From JBGTCY01 sp041748615 (GTDB lineage: Bacteria > Bacteroidota > Bacteroidia > Chitinophagales > CAIOSU01), in contig JBGTCY010000232.1 of the NCBI GenBank assembly GCA_041748615.1, forward strand, positions 1-12,880: a stretch of 12,880 nt of DNA. Direction: 5' to 3'. The notes below the pieces were generated by a model. That model was not told the DNA's origin and ran no database searches. It saw only the letters and a program-made list of their open reading frames with translations. Position numbers and translations under genes: made by a program. This document shows positions 1-5,779 of the stretch, piece after piece (positions within the stretch are counted from its first letter, which is position 1; each line of letters starts with the position of its first letter).

Positions 1-1
1 A

Positions 2-463
2 AAATTTAAAGAAGATTTCAAACAAACAAGCGATGGCGGTTTTATCGTAACTGGGGTTGTTTGGAGACAAAGCGATACCACCCAACCATCCGTTTACACC
101 CAACACATTTGGCTCGTTAAATTAGACAGCCTCGGCTGCCTCAATGGAGATTGTGGTATTACGGTGGGCGTGGAGGAACTGCCGCAGGTAAACCAAAATG
201 AAGCGCAAATAGTGGTCTATCCCAACCCGCTCAGGTATTCGGCATTGGTATCCATCAGAGCTAATCAATACCAAAATCAGGAAATACTTTTTCAACTCTA
301 TGATGTAACCGGCAAAATCATCCGTAACCAAAAGCAACTGCTTAACGGCTATGGGTATGGAGAGTTTTACTTGCAAAGGGATGACCTGCCGCAGGGGGTT
401 TATTTTTATACTGTAAGCGGGAGGGCGGGTGTGCTTGGGCGGGGGAAAGTAGTGGTGCAGTGA
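2..463 (+). CDS. C-terminal part of a T9SS-sorted secreted protein (5' truncated by window)
   Basis: The frame is open from base 2 to the TGA at 461-463, so only the last 153 codons are present and the true start lies upstream. The first part reads TSDGGFIVTG and then HIWLVKLDSLGCLNGDC, a pattern common in Bacteroidota exported proteins built of repeated 'DGG(F/Y)I(V/L)TG' blades. The last ~85 residues form a T9SS type A sorting domain: the VVYPNPL motif near the domain start, a QLYDVTGKII strand, a LPQGVYFYTV turn and a terminal beta strand. Such domains direct proteins already exported by Sec through the T9SS translocon, after which the domain is removed. Nothing catalytic is visible in this fragment, so the role of the full protein cannot be given. 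A GTG at 164 is in frame but is not a sensible start, because the conserved frame continues well upstream of it. Confidence 0.88.
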   Translation, partial: KFKEDFKQTSDGGFIVTGVVWRQSDTTQPSVYTQHIWLVKLDSLGCLNGDCGITVGVEELPQVNQNEAQIVVYPNPLRYSALVSIRANQYQNQEILFQLYDVTGKIIRNQKQLLNGYGYGEFYLQRDDLPQGVYFYTVSGRAGVLGRGKVVVQ

Positions 464-477
464 AGGGCAAATCCCTG

Positions 478-496
478 TCAGGGTTCGGAAACCTGA
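478..496. repeat. Imperfect palindrome TCAGGGTTC/GGAAACCTGA
   Basis: This 19-bp inverted repeat lies 14 bp after the stop of the T9SS gene. TCAGGGTT faces AAACCTGA with one mismatched pair. A shorter overlapping arm pair, CCCTG-T-CAGGG, occupies 473-483. Similar 'cctgtcagg...cctgacagg' palindromes are scattered between genes in Bacteroidota genomes. It may end or stabilise the upstream transcript, but there is no following T-run, so this is not called a terminator. Confidence 0.5.
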
Positions 497-517
497 AAGT
501 ATTGCGCTAAAGCAAAA

Positions 518-573
518 CCCCTCTGGTGCAAGCGTCCGCTTGTACCACTCCCCTCTGGTGCAAGCGTCCGCTT
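518..573. repeat. 24-bp REP-like direct repeat, two perfect copies
   Basis: Two identical 24-bp copies occupy 518-541 and 550-573, separated by 8 bp. Each starts CCCCTCTGGTGCAAGCG and ends TCCGCTT. Each contains the near-palindrome core AAGCG-TC-CGCTT. The first copy with its spacer forms a larger imperfect hairpin, 525-546, in which GGTGCAAGCG pairs with CGCTTGTACC apart from one mismatch. The pair stands just downstream of the 3' end of the RAYT pseudogene, the position expected for REP/BIME sequences mobilised by RAYT transposases. Two copies are too few, and the spacer too short, for a CRISPR array. Confidence 0.75.
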
Positions 574-598
574 CCATCATTTATTCATAGCTGTACAC

Positions 599-1156
599 TC
601 ACTCCAACAAAATAATATCAATCAACCCTTTTTCACCCGCATAATCTCTTGCACTGCTGAAAACCCAATCAGTCGGGCTGCTAACGAAGCCTGCCTCCAC
701 GGGGTTGCTATGAACGTAATCTAACTTTTGCTCCATGATTTTTCTATCATATAATTCTATGGGATGACTATCTTGTTGCCATAATTGCCAGTCTTTATTG
801 TTTGGGTTATACTTTCCTGCACGCTCAAACATCCAAATCATCCACTCTCTTCGGCTTTCAGTTGGATTATTTAAAATGGTTTCTCGCAATTTTCTTGATG
901 TATAACTTTTAAAATCCCGCAGAATAAATTCCATCTGCATTCCACGGCTGCCAATAATTAAATGCAAGTGGCTGGTCATGATGCACCACGCATACAATTC
1001 AAGGTCTTTTTTTCCCGCTCAGCGGGAGCAAAATCTCAAACTGTCAAGCAGAACTTCTTTGTATTCGTTTCGAATGAATACATCAATCCAATTTACTGTG
1101 GCGAAGCTGACAAAATACAATTGGCAGTTGTCTCGGAATTTGTATTTTCGGCTCAA
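599..1156 (-). pseudogene. REP-associated tyrosine transposase (RAYT, IS200/Y1 family), broken by an in-frame TGA
   Basis: Reading the minus strand gives one continuous frame of about 185 codons, interrupted only by a TGA at 1021-1019. The N-terminal piece reads SRKYKFRDNCQLYFVSFATV, then WIDVFIRNEY. After the stop it continues LELYAWCIMTSHLHLIIGS, SRREWMIWMFERAGK, WQLWQQDSHPIEL and YVHSNPVEAGFV, finishing GLIDIILLE. These are the hallmarks of Bacteroidota RAYTs. HLH is the HUH metal-binding motif, and the Tyr of the YVHSNPV block is the likely DNA-linking nucleophile. Relatives have about five residues between the Cys and the LELY block; here there are about eight positions including the stop, in a small palindrome (1013-1027). 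The expected ATG before SRKYKF is a TTG (1156-1154), another sign of decay. Known RAYTs act as single-strand transposases on REP hairpins, and REP-like palindromes flank this gene. The frame is otherwise intact, so inactivation looks recent. Confidence 0.85.
1013..1027. repeat. Perfect 15-bp palindrome inside the RAYT gene
   Basis: TCCCGCT-C-AGCGGGA has 7-bp arms and a single central base. Read on the coding (minus) strand, the centre is the TGA that breaks the transposase frame. A run of seven T follows directly upstream on the plus strand (1007-1013). The local protein is about three residues longer than expected for the family, which fits insertion of most of this palindrome. Confidence 0.8.
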
Positions 1157-1202
1157 TTTGGTAATTTTAAGAATAAAGGTAAGATGATATGGTCTATCAA
1201 AC

Positions 1203-1214
1203 GAGCGGACGCTC
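1203..1214. repeat. REP-like core GAGCGGACGCTC upstream of RAYT
   Basis: This is the reverse complement of GAGCGTCCGCTC found at 7221-7232. It shares the 10-bp core AGCGTCCGCT (opposite orientation) with the two copies at 518-573. It lies just beyond the 5' end of the RAYT gene, so the pseudogene has a REP-like palindrome on each side. The RAYT frame could be read back through it to a TTG at 1216, but that extension is palindrome-derived sequence and not conserved protein. Confidence 0.6.
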
Positions 1215-1253
1215 AAGGAAGAAAGGCGCCAGACACGGGGTAAGCACGGTGGA

Positions 1254-1281
1254 CTGTGGGCTGTGGGCTGTGGGCTGTGGG
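1254..1281. repeat. Short tandem repeat, four perfect copies of CTGTGGG
   Basis: The 7-bp unit CTGTGGG is repeated four times without a gap at 1254-1260, 1261-1267, 1268-1274 and 1275-1281. It sits in the non-coding stretch between the RAYT pseudogene and the yciO-like gene. A perfect simple repeat of this sort can change copy number by slippage. Confidence 0.9.
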
Positions 1282-1315
1282 CAATAACCCGAAGCGCACA
1301 AGCAGGCTTTCCCTC

Positions 1316-1344
1316 GAGGCAATCGCCTCAATGCTTGCGCAAGG
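1316..1344. repeat. Two adjacent small palindromes, partly repeated at 7317-7337
   Basis: GAGGC-AATC-GCCTC (1316-1329) is a perfect hairpin with a 4-base loop. It is followed by CTTGCGCAAG (1334-1343), a perfect 10-bp palindrome. The 21 bp at 1324-1344 recur at 7317-7337 with a single difference (CTTGAGCAAG instead of CTTGCGCAAG), about 6 kb away in another gene-free stretch. This is therefore a dispersed repeat. Its function is unknown. Confidence 0.6.
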
Positions 1345-1348
1345 ACAA

Positions 1349-1404
1349 CTATGGACAACGGACTATCGTCTATAGACTTTAAACATCAAACTTTAAACAT
1401 TAAA
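1349..1404. repeat. Degenerate 7-bp-period repeat tract (eight units)
   Basis: Cut every seven bases from 1349, the sequence gives ctatgga, caacgga, ctatcgt, ctataga, ctttaaa, catcaaa, ctttaaa and cattaaa. Every unit begins with C and most end in GGA or AAA. The first half has a CTATGGA-like unit and the second half a CTTTAAA-like unit, as if two arrays were joined. The tract runs to within six bases of the yciO-like stop codon. Heptamer repeats between genes are known in other bacteria (for example the STRR repeats of cyanobacteria); a link to those is not claimed. Confidence 0.75.
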
Positions 1405-1409
1405 CTAAC

Positions 1410-2027
1410 TTATGCCGCGAGCAACCCTTTTCCCTGCCTGATGACCAACGGTTCGCCATTACTCAAGTCCACAACGGTGGAGGCAGTATGGTCGCCCGGA
1501 CCTCCGTTTACCATCAGGTCAACCAAATGACCGAAGCGTTGGTAAATCTGTTCGGGGTCGGTGATGTAGGGCAGCACTTCATCTGTTTCATCCACCACGG
1601 AGGTGGAGACTAAGGGACGCCCAAGCGCATCCGCAATATCACGGGTGATATTATTGTCAGGCACCCTGATTCCGATGGTGGGTTTATTGAAATCAAAAAA
1701 TTTGGGCACGTTCTTGATTGATTTCAAAATGTAAGTAAACGCGCCCGGCAATGTTTTTTTCATCATCTTGAAAGCCGGTTGGCTGACGTCCGTGGTGTAG
1801 TCTGAAAGAATACTTAAATCATGGCAGATAATCGAAAAGTTAACCCGCTTGTCGGACTTGCCGCGAATTTTGGCAAGGCGCTCAATCGCGTTTTTATTGT
1901 TAATGTCGCAGCCAAACGAATAAATGGTATCGGTGGGGAAGATAATTATGCCTCCTTCCTTCAGGCATTCAATCACTTTCTCAATTTTTCCTTCACTGGG
2001 TGTGGACGGATGAATGTTCAGCATCAT
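1410..2027 (-). CDS. yciO: YrdC/Sua5-domain protein, YciO subgroup (often named threonylcarbamoyl-AMP synthase)
   Basis: The 205-residue product fills the YrdC-like fold with no extra domain. Visible motifs are GGIIIFPTDTIYSFGCD (25-41), the KIR basic motif (53-55), PGAFTYILK (94-102), IGIRVP (118-123), STSV (141-144) and VIRQGKG (195-201). Order and spacing resemble E. coli YciO (about 206 aa) more than TsaC/YrdC: TsaC has an S-A-N motif where this protein has STS, and the segment after KIR reads like YciO. TsaC and Sua5 make threonylcarbamoyl-AMP from Thr, bicarbonate and ATP for the t6A tRNA modification; the role of YciO is less settled, so the usual automatic name may overstate function. 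Two adjacent ATGs begin the frame (2027 and 2024), with no Shine-Dalgarno sequence, as is normal in Bacteroidota. It is transcribed away from the NRDE gene. Confidence 0.92.
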   Translation of the reverse strand: MMLNIHPSTPSEGKIEKVIECLKEGGIIIFPTDTIYSFGCDINNKNAIERLAKIRGKSDKRVNFSIICHDLSILSDYTTDVSQPAFKMMKKTLPGAFTYILKSIKNVPKFFDFNKPTIGIRVPDNNITRDIADALGRPLVSTSVVDETDEVLPYITDPEQIYQRFGHLVDLMVNGGPGDHTASTVVDLSNGEPLVIRQGKGLLAA

Positions 2028-2261
2028 AGTTTACAAATTTTTATGGTTAAATAAAGAACTTATCCTGTGCTTATACGGCAACAGACCGTTAAATACTGTC
2101 AGTGCAAAAATTACGAAATAAAGGTTTGGTTTGTTGTGATTGTCCGCTCATTTCTTTACACAAATTTTATTTTGCTGTAGGGTAAAAAGTTCAGTGTATT
2201 TAACAAACATTAATCCACGCGGGTTTCCGTGATTCTGATTTTTTTTCAACAAACGGGAAAA

Positions 2262-2384
2262 GGTCAAATTGCACTTATGTTGTTATGGTGAGTTCCGGGA
2301 AACCATCAGGGGAGGCAATCGCTCACCTTTGACTCCGCTCAGGCTGACCCCCACGCGCACCAAATAAAATAGTGCAATTTGAAC
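2262..2384. repeat. ~123-bp segment bounded by inverted repeats (MITE-like or regulatory)
   Basis: TCAAATTGCACT at 2264-2275 is the exact reverse complement of AGTGCAATTTGA at 2371-2382. With one bulged A the match extends by GG at the left and CC at the right. The ~95 bp between the arms are much more GC-rich than the flanks and hold GAGGCAATCGC, also present at 1316-1326. No clear target-site duplication is visible, so mobile origin is only inferred. The rest of the 428-bp divergent spacer (2028-2455) is AT-rich and holds no gene. A weak promoter-like TAATTTTA (2429-2436; the -7 consensus is TAnnTTTG) lies 20 bp before the NRDE start. Confidence 0.6.
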
Positions 2385-2455
2385 CACAAATGAACAATCA
2401 CCCGGCAGCGAAAGCCCTTTGGAAAGTATAATTTTACCGCAATCAATCCGCGCTC

Positions 2456-3181
2456 ATGTGTACCGTAACTTATTTACCGCTTGGAACAGACGCTTTCATC
2501 ATCACCTCCAATCGTGATGAAAGCAGGATTCGCCCGACCAAAGCCCCCGCCATTTACGAAAACTCCGGTTTGAAACTCGTCTATCCGAAAGATTCAATGG
2601 CTGGCGGCACATGGATTGGCATCACAAATCAAAACCGCGTTGCCTGCCTGATGAATGGCGCTTTTGAAAAACATGAATGGAAGCCCCCCTACCGCGTCAG
2701 CCGGGGAATTGTGTTACTTGATTTTTTAACGAGTCCGCAGACGAATACTTTTCTCAGCGATTATAACTGCGAAGGCATTGAACCATTCACGATTATTGCC
2801 TGCGACAATCAACGGCTGTTTGAATTTCGCTGGGATGGCGGCAAGCGTCATCTCAAAGAATTGGACAATACTCAGCCGCAGATTTGGTCATCCGCCCCAC
2901 TCTACCCTAAACCGGTACGCGAAAAAAGGGAAGGCTGGTTTCGCGAATGGCTTCAAAAAAGAAATGAATTCAATAGGGAAGAGATTGTTGACTTCCACCG
3001 TTTCGGAGGCGAAGGCGACCCTGAAAATGATTTCGTGATGAACCGATATGACATCGTTCAAACCGTGAGCATCACCAGCATTGTCAAAAAGCAGGAAACT
3101 GCTTCCATGTTTTACCTTGACATCGTTGAAAACCGCGATACGGAAGTGAAGATAGATTCCAATGTTGCAGAAAAAAAATGA
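2456..3181 (+). CDS. NRDE family protein (TANGO2 homologue)
   Basis: The 241-residue product begins MCTVTYLP and carries the family signature TSNRDE (NRDE at 19-22), followed by GGTWIGIT (50-57) and ACLMNG (63-68). Removing Met1 would expose Cys2, which fits the N-terminal-nucleophile-like fold proposed for the family. There is no signal peptide or membrane segment, so it is probably cytosolic. The eukaryotic relative TANGO2 has been linked to haem trafficking and lipid metabolism; the bacterial function is not established and no substrate can be read here. The conserved Cys at position 2 fixes the ATG at 2456 as the start. The C-terminal ~15 residues are charged and poorly conserved-looking. 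The gene stands alone, divergent from yciO and separated from aceK by a palindromic element. Confidence 0.9.
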   Translation: MCTVTYLPLGTDAFIITSNRDESRIRPTKAPAIYENSGLKLVYPKDSMAGGTWIGITNQNRVACLMNGAFEKHEWKPPYRVSRGIVLLDFLTSPQTNTFLSDYNCEGIEPFTIIACDNQRLFEFRWDGGKRHLKELDNTQPQIWSSAPLYPKPVREKREGWFREWLQKRNEFNREEIVDFHRFGGEGDPENDFVMNRYDIVQTVSITSIVKKQETASMFYLDIVENRDTEVKIDSNVAEKK

Positions 3182-3187
3182 ATTAAA

Positions 3188-3324
3188 CAAGATTGACCGA
3201 CAAAAAAATTGTTTTGGGCTAAAGCCCTGAATTGACGGGCATTCATAGCCCCCCCCGATTAATCGGGGGGTTATAGAATAAACCCACCCTAACGGGCTTT
3301 AGCCCAAATAGTCAGTCAATCTTG
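3188..3324. repeat. 137-bp nested palindromic element between NRDE gene and aceK
   Basis: Three inverted repeats are nested around one centre. The outer arms are CAAGATTGACCGAC (3188-3201) and GTCAGTCAATCTTG (3311-3324), with one mismatch. The middle arms are TTTGGGCTAAAGCCC (3213-3227) and GGGCTTTAGCCCAAA (3294-3308), perfect over 15 bp. The inner one is a perfect 20-bp palindrome of C6-GATTAATC-G6 (3251-3270). As RNA it would fold into a long compound hairpin in either direction. 'GGGCTAAAGCCC' palindromes are widespread between genes in Bacteroidota, so this is probably a dispersed repeat. Here it could also limit read-through from the NRDE gene into aceK. Confidence 0.85.
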
Positions 3325-3367
3325 AAAAATAAAAGCAGTTCTAAAAATCAATTTCCCAATACTCCTG

Positions 3368-5098
3368 ATGTCCGACCCCGTAAAGATTCAACAAGCTGCA
3401 CAAATTATCTTCAATGGATTTGAAAAATACCGTGTCCGTTTCATGGAGATTACCAGGCGCGCAAAATCAAGATTTGAGCGGAGAAACTGGAACGGCATCC
3501 AATACGATTCGAAAGAAAGACTTGAATTATACAAAAAAGCTGTCAGGGAAACCCGCGTTGAACTGAAAACTCAATTAGGCGCACACTTCACGGAAAGAGA
3601 AACCTGGAAATCGCTCAAGCCGGTTTATAGGGAACTGTCAAAAAATCGTCTTGACTATGAATTGGCGGAAACATTCTATAATTCATTAATAAGAAAAACA
3701 CTCACCACGCAAGGTGTTGACGAGGAGATAGAATTCGTGCAAATTGTGGACGAACCGAATGAGAAAGAAGGGAATGCCAATATCTGCAATATTTACACCC
3801 CCCAAGGCTCCACCTATCAAACCGTCCTTAAAGTATTTGAGGATTATCGTTTTTTTATAAAATATGATAACCCGGAATACACCATTCATTTGGTCAGCAA
3901 CCGCATCAAAGAAAAACTGTATGATGATTTCGGACATTTTTATTTTGACCGCATTGAATTGCTGAAACCTGTTTTCTTTCGCAACAAAGGCGCTTACATT
4001 ATCGGGCGGATTATCAAAGGCGAACATACCATCCCGCTCGCGCTCGCGCTGCTCAATCCTTTTGATACGGGCATCATCGTTGACGCGGTGTTGCTTACTT
4101 CAAATGAAGTGAGCGTGATTTTCAGTTTCACCCGCTCCTATTTTCTGGCGGATATTGAAAACACGCTGCAACTGATGAAATTTCTGAAGAGCATCATGCC
4201 GCAGAAAAGACGTTCAGAACTTTACAGTTCCATCGGTTGTGAAAAGCATGGCAAAACGGTGCTCTACCGTGAAATCAACAAACATCTTGAACAAACGGAC
4301 GACCGTTTTATATGGGCGCCCGGCATCAAAGGCATGGTGATGTCGGTTTTCACGCTTCCCTCCATGAATGTGGTTTTCAAAATCATTAAGGATAAATTCG
4401 ACCCGCCCAAAAACATTACCCGTCAGGGTGTGATGGAGAAATACCAGTTGGTGTTTATGCATGATCGGGTCGGAAGACTTGCCGATGCGCAGGAATTTGA
4501 ATATTTAATTTATGACAAAGCGCGGTTTGACAGCGCCCTGCTTGATGAACTGCTGGCGATTGCTTCGATGAGTGTCGCGATGGAGGGTGATAAAGTCATC
4601 GTGAAGCATTGTTACACCGAGCGCAAAATGACTCCGCTGAATATTTATTTGGAAAAAGCGAATGAACGGGATGCCGTGGAAGCCATCATTGACTATGGAT
4701 TCGCCATCAAAGAACTGGCTGCCGCCAACATTTTCCCCGGTGATTTGCTGATAAAGAATTTTGGCGTCACCCGTCACGGCAGGGTGGTGTTTTATGATTA
4801 TGATGAACTGTGCTTTGTGACTGACTGTAACTTCAGACAAATTCCCACCTCCCGCCATGATGATGATGAAATGTCGGGCGAACCCTGGTATTCGGTGGGT
4901 GAAAACGACATTTTTCCGGAGGAACTGATGCGCTTTTTAATCGCACCGGGCAAACTGCGGGATGTTTTTTTAGAACATCACAGCGATTTGTTCACAGTTC
5001 AATTTTGGTATAACATGCAGGAAAAACAAAAACGGGGAGAAATTATTGATGTTTATCCCTATCGCAAAGTACAGCGATTCAACAAACGGGTGATTTAA
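3368..5098 (+). CDS. aceK: Isocitrate dehydrogenase kinase/phosphatase
   Basis: The 576-residue product has the usual AceK length (E. coli 578). AceK phosphorylates and dephosphorylates isocitrate dehydrogenase, and so divides isocitrate between the TCA cycle and the glyoxylate bypass. The N-terminal regulatory half starts with a helical segment containing RFMEITRRAKSRFERRNW. The kinase-like half has the nucleotide loop APGIKGMV (317-324), the ATP lysine in VVFKIIKD (K338), ADAQEFE (D373 onward), LAAANIFPGD (catalytic Asp at 459), KNFGV (N464) and VVFYDYDE (D477, D479). These match E. coli K336, D371, D457, N462, D475 and D477 with a constant +2 offset, so both activities should be intact. 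The tail VYPYRKVQRFNKR is also conserved. No aceA, aceB or icd is adjacent, unlike the enterobacterial aceBAK operon. No Shine-Dalgarno sequence precedes the ATG at 3368. Confidence 0.97.
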   Translation: MSDPVKIQQAAQIIFNGFEKYRVRFMEITRRAKSRFERRNWNGIQYDSKERLELYKKAVRETRVELKTQLGAHFTERETWKSLKPVYRELSKNRLDYELAETFYNSLIRKTLTTQGVDEEIEFVQIVDEPNEKEGNANICNIYTPQGSTYQTVLKVFEDYRFFIKYDNPEYTIHLVSNRIKEKLYDDFGHFYFDRIELLKPVFFRNKGAYIIGRIIKGEHTIPLALALLNPFDTGIIVDAVLLTSNEVSVIFSFTRSYFLADIENTLQLMKFLKSIMPQKRRSELYSSIGCEKHGKTVLYREINKHLEQTDDRFIWAPGIKGMVMSVFTLPSMNVVFKIIKDKFDPPKNITRQGVMEKYQLVFMHDRVGRLADAQEFEYLIYDKARFDSALLDELLAIASMSVAMEGDKVIVKHCYTERKMTPLNIYLEKANERDAVEAIIDYGFAIKELAAANIFPGDLLIKNFGVTRHGRVVFYDYDELCFVTDCNFRQIPTSRHDDDEMSGEPWYSVGENDIFPEELMRFLIAPGKLRDVFLEHHSDLFTVQFWYNMQEKQKRGEIIDVYPYRKVQRFNKRVI

Positions 5099-5105
5099 TT
5101 TCCGC

Positions 5106-5339
5106 TCAGTAATTCACTAACTCGTAATGATCATTCACGAGCACCGTTTCTGACCATTCATGGATTTTTTTAATCGGGGGATTTTCGCTTAAATATTCAT
5201 CAAGGCTTTGAGCATCCTGCTTTTCGGTAAGAGTAGAGTTCAAAAAATCGGAGATGCCCTGAAATGCTTTTTTCATTTTCACTTCATCTCCATTTGCCCG
5301 TTGCAGTGTTTGCTGAAAATTCGATAGTACGTTGTTCAT
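5106..5339 (-). CDS. Small hypothetical protein (77 aa)
   Basis: I do not recognise this protein. It starts MNNVLSNFQQTLQRANGDEV and is soluble, charged and probably helical, with no signal peptide, membrane segment or cysteine. A helical first half (QQTLQRANGDEVKMKKAF) is followed by an acidic segment (LDEYLSENPPIKK) and an aromatic-rich end. It is convergent with aceK; the two stop codons are 7 bp apart. Support for it being real comes from the normal residue composition, the ATG start and the otherwise empty 680-bp gap between aceK and the helicase gene. No promoter motif is clear upstream of it. Confidence 0.6.
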   Translation of the reverse strand: MNNVLSNFQQTLQRANGDEVKMKKAFQGISDFLNSTLTEKQDAQSLDEYLSENPPIKKIHEWSETVLVNDHYELVNY

Positions 5340-5478
5340 GGTTTCAGTGGTTGGTTTTTAAAATAGATTAAAAAAATACTTCCATTCACAAGTTGTCAGT
5401 GACATGCTTAAAATTACGATTCCATTTCGGGAACTGAAATATTATTTTTCCACATAATTATTATTCAATTAAAAAGGT

Positions 5479-5486
5479 TACCTTTG
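5479..5486 (+). promoter_or_regulatory. Bacteroidota-type -7 promoter element (TACCTTTG)
   Basis: TACCTTTG matches the Bacteroidota sigma-A -7 consensus TAnnTTTG at every fixed base. It follows an AT-rich stretch (5440-5475). No convincing TTTG -33 element is seen at the usual distance. Transcription would begin near 5492 and give a leader of about 290 nt before the helicase start. Confidence 0.6.
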
Positions 5487-5492
5487 CACTCG

Positions 5493-5779
5493 CAAGCTTA
5501 TTTATTCCGAAACAATTCACGTTTTTGACTATCTCAGCGGCAAAACGTTCGGAATTAAAATGAGCATAAGCCCCACCTGATTTTCAGAAGAAGGCTCCAC
5601 TCAAAAGCGGCAAATCTTTCTGTCTGCGTCTTCGCTACCAGAGTTTCGATAACCCGCATCTGACGCAGACAATACAAACTTTAATCATCAGGTAAATTTC
5701 ATTCAACCGTACGCGCCCTGTTGTCTGGCGCACAAAAAAAACGTGTTGAGCGGGATTTCCCTAAAAACAATTTTTAAAT
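5493..5779 (+). promoter_or_regulatory. Long structured 5' leader of the DEAD-box helicase gene
   Basis: This ~287-bp stretch has no credible gene but several sets of complementary segments. (1) ATTCCGAA (5504-5511) pairs with TTCGGAAT (5548-5555), and inside it CGTTTT (5520-5525) pairs with AAAACG (5542-5547), giving a stem with an 8-nt one-sided bulge. (2) TGTCTGCGTC (5621-5630) pairs with GACGCAGACA (5662-5671), a perfect 10-bp stem with a 31-nt loop. (3) ACCTGAT (5575-5581) pairs with ATCAGGT (5687-5693) and encloses stem 2. (4) GCGCC (5713-5717) pairs with GGCGC (5727-5731). Long folded leaders are known on cold-induced genes, including some RNA helicases; a similar role here is inferred. 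It does not match a riboswitch family that I recognise. Confidence 0.5.

Noticed and set aside
518..573. CRISPR array
   Set aside because: There are only two repeats with an 8-bp spacer and no cas genes; the repeats are REP-like.
122..580. Minus-strand open frame of 152 codons opposite the first gene
   Set aside because: It is antisense to a recognisable T9SS sorting domain and runs into the REP-like repeats; its protein shows no motif or sensible composition.
1013..1027. Programmed read-through or selenocysteine at the TGA
   Set aside because: The enzyme family has no selenocysteine here, there is no family need for a residue at this point, and the start codon also looks degraded.
1019..1216. 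Separate small gene upstream of the transposase piece
   Set aside because: It is in the same frame as the downstream piece and encodes the missing RAYT N-terminus, so it belongs to one broken gene. No frameshift is needed; the codon phases of the two pieces agree.
962..1243. Plus-strand frames of 93 and 69 codons over the RAYT 5' half
   Set aside because: They are shadows of the conserved transposase frame on the other strand.
1821..2054. Plus-strand frame of 77 codons opposite the yciO-like gene
   Set aside because: It is antisense to the conserved PTDT/KIR region of YciO and has no features of its own.
3686..4858. Minus-strand frames of 82-117 codons inside aceK
   Set aside because: They lie opposite strongly conserved AceK sequence and show no recognisable protein features.
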